From Cryptomeria japonica (Eukaryota > Streptophyta > Pinopsida > Cupressales > Cupressaceae): a DNA stretch of 64,000 bases. The first letter of the stretch is position 1, and every line of letters begins with the position of its first letter. This document shows, one piece after another, positions 45,662-58,069 of this stretch. The notes under the pieces were generated by a model, which was not told the DNA's origin, made no database searches, and saw only the letters and a program-made list of their open reading frames with translations. Where the stretch lies: positions 376,663,392 through 376,727,391 of the forward strand of contig NC_081415.1 in the NCBI RefSeq assembly GCF_030272615.1, read 5' to 3'. Made by a program: the position numbers and the translations under genes.

Positions 45662-46009
45662 CAATGTAGCTTATCGTGTTGTTTTAAAACAATGATCAAC
45701 GGATATAAGCCCCAGAGATGCTTTAGTAAGAATGATGATTGATTGGCTATGCCCCCTCGAGAGATTGAGCTCTTGATAGATTATGAAAAAGATATTGCAT
45801 GATTGATATTGTGTAAGTGAGTAAGTAGAGATGTACATTTGATGGAAATGCACAGTTGATGAGACATAACTGAACAATTGATAGAAATGAATAGTACAGT
45901 CGGGTTGATAAGCTGATAGGGATTGATGCTAGCACAAGATAAGGTGATACAAGGATTGATTGATTGATTGATATGAGGGGCATTGAGATTGCAAGATGTG
46001 AGTTGGTTG

Positions 46010-47094
46010 TGTTGGTATTATGGATGTGTTGCATTAGTTTTGTCATTGATGTCAACATTTATCCTTCTGGAGATCTATGGTTATGTTGAACCAGCACATT
46101 GTGTTCATCAGCAAGATCAGTGACTTATGCACAGTCACTAGTATATTGTTCACCGACAAGTTATATGGTTCACTGGCACTGAGGATGACTTGTTATCATC
46201 TAGAGATCACTTGATTATGTCAAAGACATGGTTTAGATACTTGGTTTTGGTATTTTGGTTAATGGTCTAATCGGGATGACATATTTGTTGTTACCGACAG
46301 ATTGGTCTAGGTTATGGATTGGTATGCATTATCTATTCCAGTTCAACACAACACATTATGGAGATGATTTATTGATTTGATATTGTTGTAAATGTATTGA
46401 GCCGACATGATGCATCACATCTAGAATTATTTGTAATTGATTTAATTGTAATATTCTTAGTGAGATGACCTACACATTTGGTCTTAGGTTTTGTATATAT
46501 GTAAGATCTCATTTGTGAGATGACATATGGTATGGTATGTAAGGTTATGGTATTGCATTGTAACATGGTATGTGTGAATATTGAAGATCATATGAGCATA
46601 CCATAAGAGAAGGTTCAAGGAAGGTTTGAAGTTATTTGTCAGAGCTTAATAGGTACTGAATCCAGCATTGGAGATGCTATTTTGAGAAGTACATTATTCT
46701 AGGATTTAACCATCCTACTGTAGTCATTGCAACTCCCATTTGAGCAGTGTGCTCTAGGCGGTTGGTTGTTCTGCATGTGCAGACCCCATTTGTATACACA
46801 TACTATTTGCAGTAGTATCATCTGATTGTGGGTAAGGTTTCCCGCCCTGGTTTTTCCCCTTACATGATTTCCATGTCAAAATCTTTGTGTTATGTGTTGT
46901 GGATGTTGTTTCTCTTTCTGTTTCATGCATTAAGTTTCACCGGTGTTGATATTAACTGTAAATCTATTAACCGACATTAAGTTTGCTTTACTTGTATCAA
47001 GTATTAAGTTGAAGTAATTTATAATTGGGTTAAAATTCATTGACAACTGATTCACCCCCCCCCCCCCTCTCAGTTGTCCTTATGGTTCCTAACA
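46010..47094 (+). repeat. 5' LTR of element E
   Basis: TGTTGGTATTATGG to GGTTCCTAACA. A run of 13 C bases lies at 47055-47067, next to CTCTCAGTTGTCC; the right copy lacks the long C-run. Confidence 0.92.
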
Positions 47095-47096
47095 AT

Positions 47097-47108
47097 TGGT
47101 ATCAAAGC
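47097..47108 (+). other. Primer-binding site of element E
   Basis: TGGTATCAAAGC, complementary to the 3' end of initiator tRNA-Met as in most plant copia elements. It starts two bases after the LTR. Confidence 0.85.
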
Positions 47109-47151
47109 CAAGTCCTCTTTTTGCAGAAGCCTAACAACTTGAGGAGATCTT

Positions 47152-48258
47152 ATGGCAACTAACATTTTCAAGAAGGACAATCTAAAACTTGATGGAACTA
47201 ATTATGGTATATGGAAGATTGGAATGGAGACACATCTGAATTGCATTGGAAGAGACATGTGGGAAGTTACAAAGAATGGCTATGTTGGTCCTCCTCAGAA
47301 TCAACCTAATCCACCGGCATTGGGCAAGGATTAGGAGAATGATTGCAAAGCAAGAGAAGCACTTTTGAGCGCATTATCAGATCAGCAAATCAAGGGATTA
47401 TCAGACCGATCTAATGCTAAAGCTATTTGGGATAAATTGGAGACAGTGAATGAAGGAGATACCACTATCAAAATTGTAAACTGGAATGTTTTCGGGTCAG
47501 GTATGAAAATTTGAAAATGGAAGAATTTTTGCTTTTATGGAAAGAGTTAATGAAATTGTTTTAGGAATACAATGTTGTGGAGGATCCTTAAGTGAAGATG
47601 AAATTGTTTCTAAAGTTTAAGAGCTTTGCCACCGGCATACAAAATGAAAGTAATTGTTATTAATGAGTTGAGAACAATGCCTAATACATCAGTATCTAGA
47701 GATACCTTGGTTGGAAAACTTTCAGCATTTGAGATTGAGGAATTTTGTCATGTTGCTACTATTAAGATAGATTTAGCCTTCAGAGCATCATCATCTGCAG
47801 CATCATCATCATCATCTGACAAATCTGATTGGAAAGCATTGTATGCAAAAGAAATTGAAGATATCAAAAGGGAAAATGAATAACTAGAAGAACTTGAAGC
47901 ACTATTTACAAGGAAAATGCCTAAAGGTATAGTTGGAAGTAAGTATGAAGGTAAAGCACCCTTTAAATGTTTTAATTGCAATAAAGTTGGTCATATGGCA
48001 TCTAGATGTCCCAATAGACATGCAAGATTGAGAGAGGAAGCTAAAAGAACATATAAGCCTAACCTTGAATATCAGAGATACAGATTTAAGAAGAATAGAA
48101 ACAAATATTGTTACTAAGCTGATGAAGGAGTCATTGATGATTCTGGTGAAGAACCGGAAGACAATGGATGGGCTTTTGTTGCAATAAAAGAAGATCAATC
48201 AGCACCTACTGTTCCACCAATAGAGCAGGCCCTGGCAGCTAAAATTGAGGAAAAAGAT
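47152..48258 (+). pseudogene. gag: gag of element E (broken)
   Basis: The ATG at 47152 (MATNIFKKDNLKLDGTNYGI) starts the copia-type gag N-terminus, with the conserved L-x-G-x-N-Y-x-x-W. A stop at 47332 and a frameshift pair near 47490 and 47620 break the middle. The stretch 47626-47880 (PPAYKMKVIVINELRT) ends in a Ser-rich tract, and a CCHC knuckle CFNCNKVGHMASRC follows at about 47968-48009. Further stops lie at 47881 and 48115. It would coat and package the element RNA if intact. Confidence 0.87.
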
Positions 48259-48540
48259 TAATGGATCATTAATAGTGGATGTTCACATCATATGATTGGT
48301 GATAAGAGTAAATTCTTATCTTTTCAGGAATACAATGGAGGTCTAGTAAGTTTTGGCGATGATAAAGCTTGTTTAATCAAAGGAAAAGGCACTATATCCT
48401 TGGATGGTAAGCACAATACTGAAAATGTTTATTATGTTGAAGGTTTGAAGCATAATCTTTTGAGTGCTGGTCAATTAGTTGAAAAGGGATTTTAGTTACC
48501 ATTCAAGAATGGTAAATGCAAAATCAGAATCAGAACTGGA
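48259..48540 (+). pseudogene. Protease of element E, catalytic Asp lost
   Basis: WIINSGCSHHM at about 48262-48294 is the copia protease motif, normally D-S-G; here the Asp codon reads Asn (one G-to-A change). The rest, including GKGTISLDGKHNTENVYYV and GLKHNLLSAGQLVEKGF, matches the family. Stops are at 48259 and 48493. Confidence 0.85.
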
Positions 48541-49491
48541 TTGGAGATTGCAACTGGTAATCAAACTAAAGGTAATATCTTTCATTTGAACAACAATGAT
48601 AAGACATGTTTGACTGCACATATTGATGAAAGTTGGTTATGGCATAAGAGACTTTGTCATGTAAATTTTGATTGCATTATAAAGATCAATTCAACTAAGG
48701 CAGTAAGGGATTTACCTAAGATTGTGAAACCTCATAATCCGGTATGTAAGGAATGTCAAATGGGAAAGCAAGTTAGAACAACTTTTAAGAGTATTTCTGA
48801 GAAATCCAATAATGTTCTTGATTTAATTCATACTGACTTGTGTGGTTTGGCAAGAACAAGAAGTCTACAGGGAGATAGATATTTTATGCTAATTATTGAT
48901 GATTATTCTAGAATGTGTTGGGTTACTTTTCTCAGGGAGAAATCAGAAAATTTTGGAAAATTCAAATTATTCAAGGCAATGGTAGAAAATGAAACCGATA
49001 AGAAAATCAAATGTTTGAGATCAGATCAAGGAGGTGAATTTATATCTAAGGAATTTAATACATTATGTGAAGTGAATGGAATCAAAAGACAACTATCAGC
49101 ACCCTGGACACCTCAGGAGAATAGAATTGTGGAAAGGAAGAACATAACTATTTTGGAAGCATCTAGAAGCATGATATTGGAAGCAAATTTACCTCATGTG
49201 TATTGGAGAGAAGCGGTGAATACAACGGTCTACACTTTCAATAGAGTTCACATCAAAGGTGAAACCGGTAAGACCCCTTATGAACTATGGTTTGGTAATA
49301 CTCCTACTCTTATGTACTTTAGAATATTTGGAATCAAATGTTATATTAGGAGAGATGAGTATGTTGGTAAATTTGATCCTAGAAGTGATGAAGGAATATT
49401 TATTGGTTATTCATCTAAGAGCAAGGCATATAGATGTTTTAATAAAAGATTGCAGAAGATCATTGAGAGTGCTAATGTGAAGATAGATTAA
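48541..49491 (+). pseudogene. Integrase of element E (316 codons open)
   Basis: The longest open copia segment in the window. The zinc module is WLWHKRLCHVNFDCI with CKECQMGKQ. The catalytic triad is present: D in HTDLCG, D in LRSDQGGEF, and E in NRIVERKN. GKFDPRSDEGIFIGYSSKSK marks the C-terminal part. A stop at 49489 follows. The triad looks complete, unlike in elements A and C. Confidence 0.88.
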
Positions 49492-49713
49492 CACTTTAGA
49501 GGAAATTCAAGGTCTGTAGATTCTGAACTGGCAGTTGAGATGATCATAAATGAACCAATACAGAGTGCACTGGTATAGAATGTGGATCTAGTCACACCGA
49601 CATCATCAGATAATTCCACAGTGACTGAAGAACTGCAACATGTGAATAAACCCAGGTATGTAAGATTGGATCACTCAGAAAATTAGATAATTGGGAATAA
49701 GTATCAAGGTGTT

Positions 49714-50460
49714 ATGACAAGAGGAAGACTGGCAAATGAAGAGGTATGCTTAATTTCTCAAATTGAACCAGCATCTGTTATTGAAGCATGTCAAGATGAA
49801 CATTGGATAAAAGCAATAGAAGATGAATTAGAACAAATTGAAAAGAACAATACATGGACATTAGTTCCCCGACCTAAAGACAAAAATGTAATTGGAACTA
49901 AATGGGTATATAGGAATAAACTTAATGAAGATGGTGAGGTAATCAGGAACAAAGCAATATTAGTTTGTAAAGGTTATTCACAGAAGGAAGGAATTGATTA
50001 TAATGAAACCTTTGCACCGGTAACTAGAATTGAGGCAGTCAGATTATTTCTTGCATTTGCAACTCATAAGAACTATAAAGTATATCAAATGCATGTAAAA
50101 TGTGCATTTTTGAATGGTGATCTTGAAGAGGAAGTTTACATTGAACAGCCTGATGGATTTTCATTAACAAATGATAAGGATATGGTTTGTAGATTAAGGA
50201 AAGCTTTGTATGGATTGAAGCAAGCTCCTAGAGCTTGGTATGCTAGATTGGACAAATATCTTTTGAAACTTGGTTACACAAAAGGTAATGCTGACAAAAA
50301 ATTATATTTCAAAGTGACTAATGATGACATCTTGGTTATTGAAGTTTTTGTTGATGATATTATTTTTGGAGGAGAAGATGGATTGTGTAAGGAATTTGCT
50401 AACAAGATGCAGGAAGAATTTGAAATGTCTATGATCGGGGAGATAAATTCTTTTTAGGAT
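49714..50460 (+). pseudogene. Reverse transcriptase of element E, first catalytic Asp lost
   Basis: [20 protein letters not shown] starts the palm. [20 protein letters not shown] has His where the first catalytic Asp of copia RT belongs. [20 protein letters not shown] and FVDDIIFGG (the other two Asp) are intact. A one-base insertion near 50450 shifts the frame before the thumb. 49492-49713 is the linker from integrase, with stops. Confidence 0.88.
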
Positions 50461-51300
50461 TGTAGATTTCACAGAATGATAGAGGTATATTCATATGTCA
50501 AACAAAATACTTAAAGGAACTATTGAATAAATTTGGTATGGAAAACTCTAAACCGGTAAGTACTCCTATGACTACAACTGATAAATTGACAATGAAGGAT
50601 AATTCAGCTCCTATTAATCTGACAAGATACAAATCTATGATTGGAGGTTTACTATATTTGACACAAACAAGACCTGATATAATGAATTCAGTATGTATTG
50701 TTTCAAGATTTCAGAGTAATCCTAAATAAAATCATGAATCAGTAGTAAAAAGGATTTTTCGGTATCTACAAGGCACAACGAATCTTGGTTTATGGTACCC
50801 TAAAGATGAAAAATTTTATTTATGTGCATACACCGATGCAAATTGGGCAGGAGATGTAGATGATAGGAAGAGCACCATTGGCGGAGCATTCTTTCTTGGT
50901 AGAAGATTGATTTTATAGTTAAGCAAGAAGCAGAGCTGTACATCATTATCAATAGTGGAATCAGAATATGTTGCAGCAGCAACTAATTGTACTCAGGTAT
51001 TATGGATTAAGCAAATGTTGAAGGACATAAAGGTAAAATGCAAAGAACCTATAATCATTTATTGTGACAATTCAGCAGCAATTGATATATCAAAGAATCC
51101 GGTATTTAACTCTAAGACTAAGCATGTTTCTATCAAATATAATTTTCTGAAAGAGAATGTTGAAGCAAAAGAAGTGAAATTGGTTTGTGAATACTAAAGA
51201 GAAGATTGCAGATATCTTTACAAAGCCTTTGCCTAAGGAAACTTTTGAATATCTCAGAGAGCATCTTAGGGTAATACCCTCACCGGTAGAGACTTAGACA
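50461..51300 (+). pseudogene. RNase H of element E
   Basis: Two open stretches in one frame (50523-50729 and 50955-51197), joined through a few stops. ENSKPVSTPM and TRPDIMNSVCIVSRF belong to the connection. YTDANWAGDVDDRKSTIGGA, ESEYVAAATNCTQVLWIKQM and YCDNSAAIDISKNPVFNSKT are the RNase H core with its acidic residues. A frameshift near 51195 precedes the conserved tail IADIFTKPLPKETF. Confidence 0.87.
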
Positions 51301-51614
51301 ATTGAAGATTGGCATCAAACTAGAAGAAACTAACAGAGACCTTTTTTCGGCTTTGATGGAGGAGAGCTACTTCTCAAGGGAAGTAGTTGGTTATAGTAGT
51401 TGGTTGTATGTTCTGGTATTTATTTTCTTTGGCATTTGATGTCAAAGTGAGAGAGATATCTATGGAAAAACATTATTCATTAAAAGAGAGAGATATACTC
51501 TCTGCATTTTGGTTCTGATTTCTGGTATTGATCTATTTTGAAGATTGTTGGTTTTTGGTTTTTTGGTATTCTATTTTGGCTCTTAGATGTTTTTCCATCT
51601 AGTGTTGCCATCAA

Positions 51615-51630
51615 TGCCAAAGGGGGAGAT
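51615..51630 (+). other. Polypurine tract of element E
   Basis: TGCCAAAGGGGGAGAT directly before the right LTR. Confidence 0.88.
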
Positions 51631-52709
51631 TGTTGGTATTACAGATGTGTTGCATTAGTTTTTTCATTGATGTCAATACTTATCCTTCTAGAGATCTATG
51701 GCTATGTTGAACCGGTACATTGTGTTCACCGGCAAGATCAGTGACTTATGCATAGTCACCAGTATATTGTTCACCAGCAGGTTATATGGTTCACCGACAT
51801 AGAGGATGACTTGTTATCATCTAGAGATCACTTGATTATGTCAAAGACATGGTTTAGATACTTGGTTTTGGTATTTTGGTTAATGGTCTAATCGGGATGA
51901 CATATTTGTTGTTACCAGTAGATTGGTCTAGGTTATGGACCGATATGCATTATCTATTCCAGATCAGCATGACATGTTATGGAGATGATTTATTGATTGG
52001 ATATTGTTGTAAATGTATTGAGTTGACATGATGCATTGCATCTAGACTTGTTTGTAATTGATTTAATTGTAATATTCTTAGTGAGCCAACCTACACATTT
52101 GGTCTTAGGTTTTGTATATATATAAGATCTCATTTGTGAGTTGAGATATGGTATGGTATGTAAGGTTATGGTATTGTATTGTAACATGGTATGTGCGAAT
52201 ATTGAAGATCATATGAGCAGACCATAAGAGAAGGTTCAAGGAAGGGCTGAAGGTATTTGTCAGAGCTTAACCGGTACTAAATCCAGCATTGGAGATGCTA
52301 TTTTGAGCAGTACATTATTCTAGGATTTAACCATCCTATTGTAGTCATTGCGACTCCCATTTGAGCAGTGTGCTCTAGGTGGTTGGCCTTTCTGCATGTG
52401 CAAACCCCATTTGTATACACATACTATCTGCAGTAGTATCATCTGATTGTGGGTAAGGTTTCCCACCGTGGTTTTTCCCCTTACATGGTTTCCATGTCAA
52501 AATATTTGTGTTATGTGTTGTGGATGTTGTTTCTCTTTTTGTTTCATGCATTAAGTTTCACCAATATTGATATTAACTAAAAATCTGTTAATCGACATTA
52601 AGTTTGGTTTACCGGTATCAAGTATTAAGTTGACGTAATTTATAATTTGGTTGAGATTCATTGACAACTGATTCAACCTCCCTCTTAGTTGCCCTTCTGG
52701 TTCCTAACA
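51631..52709 (+). repeat. 3' LTR of element E
   Basis: TGTTGGTATTACAG to GGTTCCTAACA, the partner of 46010-47094. Confidence 0.92.
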
Positions 52710-53513
52710 AGTTGATTTTATAAAGTGATTAAAGATTCAAAAGCATTAATCATTTTGATAAAGCAAATGACAGATTGATCCCTTTGAAACAAGTAAGATG
52801 AAGAGAAAAATGAAGAAGATGATGGAAGAAATGATTGAAGATGATGAAACAAAATCATAGAGAGAAATGACTAATGTGATAGGTGATGAAAGAATATGTA
52901 AGCAATGAGAAGATGCAAGAGGATGGATGATGAGAAAAAAGAATGAAGGTGATGAGAATTCTTGTACTTTTTAAGTGCTTAAATCATCATCGAGTGTATT
53001 ATGGAAAAGGGATAAAACTCATTTAGATACAAATAAGACACAAATGAATCATCATACCAATTGCATGAAATAAAACACATCAAACAAGAAGGATTGCCTC
53101 AAAATGCATTAGACTATTATGTCCTCGATGATCTTAAATGATCATGTCCTAAAACGAGTCATCATATTACTAAGGAACAATCCACATGCAGCAAATAGGT
53201 GAACATGCCCCATCCTTGCCTTTCTAGTCAAATACATCTTGGAGATAAAACCTTTAGTCAGAGACATCCCGCAAAAGCTAAAAGACATGTCACCAAAACA
53301 AAAAATCAGAAACAATCAAAAGAAAATAAGCAAACAAGCAAACAATATGTTTCATGATGAATTATTTTTGTTCAAAGTTAATGTGTTTGGATTTGTAAGT
53401 TGATCAAATGCTGTTATGTTTTCTCAATCATAGTCTCATCATGTCATGATTTCATTGAAATTCAAAACTGCATGCTTATCTAAAGTATTTGTGTCATCGC
53501 AATGTTTATTACA
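52710..53513 (-). other. Element C 3' tail, no gene recognised
   Basis: Non-coding continuation of the element C tail right of the nested element E (the other half is 45662-46009). AT-rich, with many GATGA/GAAGA words on the + strand and no coding features. Confidence 0.5.
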
Positions 53514-53718
53514 TGTTTTTGGATTTTTATGATTTTTTCAAGACATTTTATGATTTTTTATGATTTTTTCAAGATATTTTATGATTTTTTTAGGACATTA
53601 TATAATTTTTTATGATTTTTTCAGGACATTTTATGATTTTTATGATTTTTTAGGACATTTTATGATTTTTTATGATTTTTTCAAGACATTTTATGATTTT
53701 TTCAAAACATTTTATGAT
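53514..53718. repeat. Tandem TTTTATGATTTTTTCAAGAC array
   Basis: About eight imperfect copies of a ~24-27 bp unit. It is related to the shorter array in element B at 30775-30935, in the corresponding part of the element. Confidence 0.85.
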
Positions 53719-54107
53719 TTTAGTTCCTCCGACCCTGAGATGTCAAATATCCCAACCCACTGCTAAAGTTAAGGAGTTTCTTTATTGAGGGATAATACTA
53801 GCTTAGTGTGCGAGAGCAGCGTGTGTGCAAGTTATGAAAAACAATCCACAAGCTATGATGGGGGTGGGAAGGCTATTATGGAATGGGAAGGCAGATGCAG
53901 ATAGGGCATGATCAAGTAGAGTAATGAAGGAAAGAGGAACCAAATCTCTACACATGGCATCAATTGGCCAGTTTTCAACATGGTACTTGCCCAAGGCACT
54001 TGTTTGCTAGGTTTTCACCAATGGAAGAATTTATTTTTCTTTACTTTTTTTTTTTTTTACTTTTTTGTGTCACAAGGCGCCTATTTACCAAGTTTTCACC
54101 AAAGTGA

Positions 54108-54298
54108 CTATTTTTTTCAAGATCTTTTTCTCATTTTTTTTTATTTTTTCAGGATCTATTTCTCATATTTTTGTATTTTTCAAGATCTATTTCTCATTTT
54201 ATTGTATCTTTTAAGGATCTTTTTCTGAATTTTTTGTATTTCTTCAAGATCTATCTCTCATTTTTTTGTATTATTTCAAGATCTTTTAATGAAACTCT
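54108..54298. repeat. Tandem array of ~38-bp CAAGATCTATTTCTCATTTT units
   Basis: Six imperfect copies directly downstream of the element C integrase. Element A has the single counterpart AATGAGAAAAAGATCCTGAA right after its own integrase (about 12978), so the array expanded in C from one ancestral unit. Confidence 0.8.
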
Positions 54299-54307
54299 CT
54301 GAAATAA

Positions 54308-55440
54308 TCAGGCATAGAACTTGGGAAGGTGAATGCTATTTATTGGATCTTCAAGTGGTTCACCCTTGGGATTTTCCAAGTGATATGCTCCTGATCCATA
54401 AACAGTAGTGATAATATATGGACCAAGCCAATTAGGTTCAAACTTTCCCTTTTTCTCTTTGCCTTGTTGATTCTTTGGATTTTCTCTAAGGATAAGAACA
54501 CAAACCTCAAATGTGTGCGATCTGACTCTATGGTTGTAACTTCTACACATGCATTATTGATATGCTCTGAGGTGATCAAAAGCATTTTGTCTTCTTTCAT
54601 CCATAAATTCTAAGTCATGCAAGCGGGAGACTCTTTAGTCTTCATCACTGATCAGGCTACACAAAGAGACTTGTAGGGAAGGTGTCTTAACCTTAATGGG
54701 CAATATAGCTTTAGAACCATAAATAAGGGACTATGGAGTGCGCCTGTGGTAGTGTGGATGCTCATGTAGTAAGTCCGCAAGGCGAGGTTCAACTGGATAT
54801 GCCAATCATGACCAGCTTCATTAACCGTCTTTTTGAGGATTCTAAGGATATTTTTGTTAGAGGCCTCAGCTTGGCCATTACCTTAAGGATAGTATGGTGT
54901 GGAGAAAAGGTGTTGGATATGGAATTCATCGCAAAGCTCATGGACATCTTGATTCTTGAAGGGATGACCATTATTAGTAATGATGGAAAGGGGGACACCA
55001 TACCGACATATAATATAATTCAGAATAAATGTGGTAAATTGTTTTCCAGGTATATGCGTAAGGGGAATGGATTCAATCCATTTAGTGAAATACTTCGTAG
55101 TAGTGATATTGAATTTGTGGCCATTGGATGAGGGTGGATGGATTTTTCCCACGACGTTGAGTCCCCACTGATAGAAAGGCCAAGATGTAATAAGTGGTTT
55201 CAATTCCTATATCAGTGCATGTATCAAGTCTCCATGTATCTGGGATTTCTTGCATTTCTTAACAAACTGATAAGCATCCTTCTCCATAGTAGGCCAGTAA
55301 TAACCAGTACGCAAGAATTTCCTAGCTAGGGTAGGACCGCTCGAATGTGCCCCACATATACCTTCATGCACCTCTCACAAGGCAGTGTCAGCTTCATCAC
55401 ACTCAAGACATCTAAGTAAGGTACCATCAAGACCCCGATG
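54308..55440 (-). pseudogene. Integrase of element C (broken)
   Basis: Minus strand from about 55440. The zinc module EVHEGICGAHSSGPTLARK is followed by FVKKCKKSQIHGD, where the second Cys of the pair is Ser. Core positions read WGLNVVGKIHP and ITNNGHPFKN, so both Asp residues are Asn, while the Glu in GNGQAEASNK is kept. A stop precedes GNGQ at the same codon as in element A. The C-terminus KGKFEPNWLGPYIITTVYGS ends PKFYA at 54308. Confidence 0.85.
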
Positions 55441-56200
55441 ATATAGGGTTTCAGCTAAAATGGCATAACATGAGGCTTGACGAATAAAGGTTTTTCGAGC
55501 TTTATTAGATAGATCAGGAGGTAAGGTATTTTCATGTAGGTAGGCATGAATATCTATGTACCACTGGGAATTAGGACTAATAATTAGACATATCATTCCA
55601 AATGGTGGTACATTATAAGTAGGCTCCAAGAGTAGTTCAACCAGGAACTCATAGTATTCGACATTACTTGGCATTATTACAAGGGAGGCAATTGTAGCCA
55701 TTGCATTCGCTGCTTTGTTATTGTCTCGAGGAATTTGCTCAAATGTCATTGTGGTAAAACAGGCCTTGAAATCATCCACCATTCTCTTATGTGGCATAAT
55801 ACTTTTATCTTTTGTCTTATAATCATCATTAACCTATCTGATCACTAACTGGGAATCACCAAGAACAAGCAAATCTAAGATTTTTCATTGTACAACCATA
55901 CAGAGTCTAGAAAGTAGTGCTTCATATTTTGCAATATTGTTTGTACATGGAAACTATATCTTATAGTCCTTAGGTATGAAATCTCCTTGCAGTGTGACAA
56001 AGAGGATTCCAATGCGAGAACCATCATGTGTGAAGGAGCCATCAAAATATACAGTCTAGAGATTTTGAGGATTCTGTGTTGAAGATTGATTCATCTAGTA
56101 ATTTTGTGATAACTAGTGGATGATCATCTATGACAAGAGCATCAGCAAGTTGATCTGATATAGTTTGTCCCTTGATTAATTTTCTTTTGACATATTCAAT
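55441..56200 (-). pseudogene. Second (archaeal-type) RNase H and linker of element C
   Basis: Linker SEFDIEYVKRKLIKGQTISD (about 56210), then DGSFTHDGSRIGILFV, CTNNIAKYEALLSRL (the Glu of the family's NIAEYEA is Lys here), VLGDSQLVI with its Asp, and IPRDNNKAANAMATIA. 55375-55797 is the best open part and runs towards integrase (KTFIRQASCYAILAETLYHR). Several stops and a frameshift near 56060 break it. Confidence 0.82.
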
Positions 56201-57771
56201 GTCAAACTCGCTAAGAATCATGACCCATTTAGCCAGTCGTCCTGTAAGAGTTGTTTTACTCAAAAGATATTTAAGTGGATCAATTTTTGCAATGAGATTT
56301 GTTTGGTGTGTAAGCATGTAATGTCACAATTTTTGTGAGGAAAAAACTATAGCAAGACATGTTCTCTTAATAGGACTATAATTGAGATCATATCCCACTA
56401 GGATATGACCAATGTAATATATTGCACATTCTTTTCCTTCAGAGTCATGTTGCACCAAAAATGCCCCCAATGTTGTAGCAGTTGTGGATATATACAATAG
56501 TAGAGGCTTGTCATCCATGGGAGGTACTAACACTGGTGGTGACATTAGGTATTCTTTGATCTATTGAAAGGCTTGTTCACATATTTCATCCCATTTGAAT
56601 GAAACATTTTTATGTAGCAGGTGCTGAAATAGTTGACACTTATCTACCAGTTGTCTTATAAAGTGGAAGATAGATTGGAGTTTCCCTTGTAAAGATCTCA
56701 ATAGATGGATATTCCTCAGTAGTGGCATCTCAAGTATGGCTTTTACCTTTTCGAGATCAGATTCAATTTCCTTAGATGATATAGTGTATCCAAGAAGTTT
56801 CTTGAAGGTTACCTCAAAGACACATTTATTTGGATTCAATTGGACTTTATATTTTTTCAGCCTTGTAAAGATCTTATCCATGATTTCTCAATGTCCCTTC
56901 CTGGTGTAATATTTTCTAAGAAAGTCATCTACATAATCTTCCAGATATATATGCATCATGTCATGAAAGATAGTGGTCATTGTACGTTGATAATTAGCTC
57001 TGGCATTCTTCAATCCAAAGGGCATGACATTCCGACAAAAAGTTCCCCAAGTACAAGTGAATGTTGTTTTCATCTGGTCTTCGGGATTAATTTTAATATG
57101 ATTATAGCCTAAGAACCCATCCATGAGGGATAGCATCTCATGTCCTGTTGTGGAATCCACTATCATGTCAATATTTGGAAGCGGGAAGTCATATTTAGGA
57201 CAATATTTATTTAAATCTTTGAAATATGTGTGAACACAAATACTCCCATCAAGTTTTGAAACCAGTACCAAGTTTGAAATCCATTCAGCATAGTCCACAG
57301 GTCTTATAAATCCAACACTAGCAACTTTTGTAATTATTCATTTACCAATAGTGTCACATGAGGGTGCATTTTTCTCAATTTTTGTTTGACAAGTTTTTCC
57401 CCTAGTGGTAAAGACAAGTGATGCATAACTAATTCAAGGTCAAGGTTAGGCTTGTCTGAATAGGACCATGCAAAATTAACCTGTCTTTCCTTGTAAAACT
57501 AGATTTGCTCTATTTTCTCTTCAGGGGTCAATGATTATGCTAGATGTATAATCTTTGGTTGCTCTTTTGTTCCCAAGTTTGTTGGTATTGTCTTTTCCAC
57601 TAATATAGATGACTTCTCATGGTATAATGCTAGGGGAAGTGTGTCAAGCCTTCCATCCTTAGGCACCTTAGAGAGGTTTTCACCTTTGGATATGTCATTT
57701 ATTTTTACTTTTTTCGAGTCTAATAACATCACATAACAATTTTCACGAGAAGACCTATTGATATTTTCCAT
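56201..57771 (-). pseudogene. Reverse transcriptase and gypsy-type RNase H of element C
   Basis: Minus strand. The N-terminal linker ORF (57771-57535) is followed, after stops, by QKLRKMHPHVTLLV. The RT palm is in 57298-56888: DLNKYCPKYDFPLPNIDMIV, MDGFLGYNHIKI, NVMPFGLKNARANYQR and YVDDFLRK. The thumb is in 56881-56561 (KYKVQLNPNKCVFEV, LRSLQGKLQSIFHFIRQL). RNase H is in 56545-56324 (PPVLVPPMDDKPLLLYISTT). The catalytic YVDD is intact; frameshifts separate the segments. Confidence 0.87.
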
Positions 57772-58069
57772 AATTTTATAACTGAAAGGCTTGGCACCTT
57801 CTCCAAAGTAAGTCGCACTATTGAGTTCTATAGTGAATCCAACCCTATTATCTCTAAGGGGTAAATCAGTTTGTGCTCAAATAAATTTTAGGGTTTCCTC
57901 ATCATTTTGAACAACATATAATTTGGGTTGCCCCTCATGGTCCCAATCAATAAGTTGAAGTGAACAAGAGGTAAAGGATCATGATTAGGTTCAAGGTTGT
58001 GAATAGGCTCAATGGTACAAATAGAATTATAGTCATATATCAATGAAATTGTTAGTCATCAATGGTACC

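Larger units (their letters stand above)
46010..52709 (+). mobile_element. Element E: Ty1/copia retrotransposon nested in element C
   Basis: 6.7 kb with LTRs 46010-47094 and 51631-52709, a tRNA-Met-type primer site, a polypurine tract, and gag-protease-integrase-RT-RNase H in copia order. Flanks GGTTG (46005-46009) and AGTTG (52710-52714) look like a 5-bp target duplication with one change. The LTRs are visibly more diverged from each other than those of A or B. Stops, frameshifts and two lost catalytic Asp residues make it inactive. Confidence 0.92.

Noticed and set aside
46369-46566. Minus-strand ORF in the left LTR of E, also present at 51990-52187
   Set aside because: The same LTR sequence read backwards in both copies; no independent support.
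53560-53766. Phe/Tyr/Asp-rich ORF (FYDFFRTFYDF pattern)
   Set aside because: Translation of the TTTTATGATTTTT tandem array.
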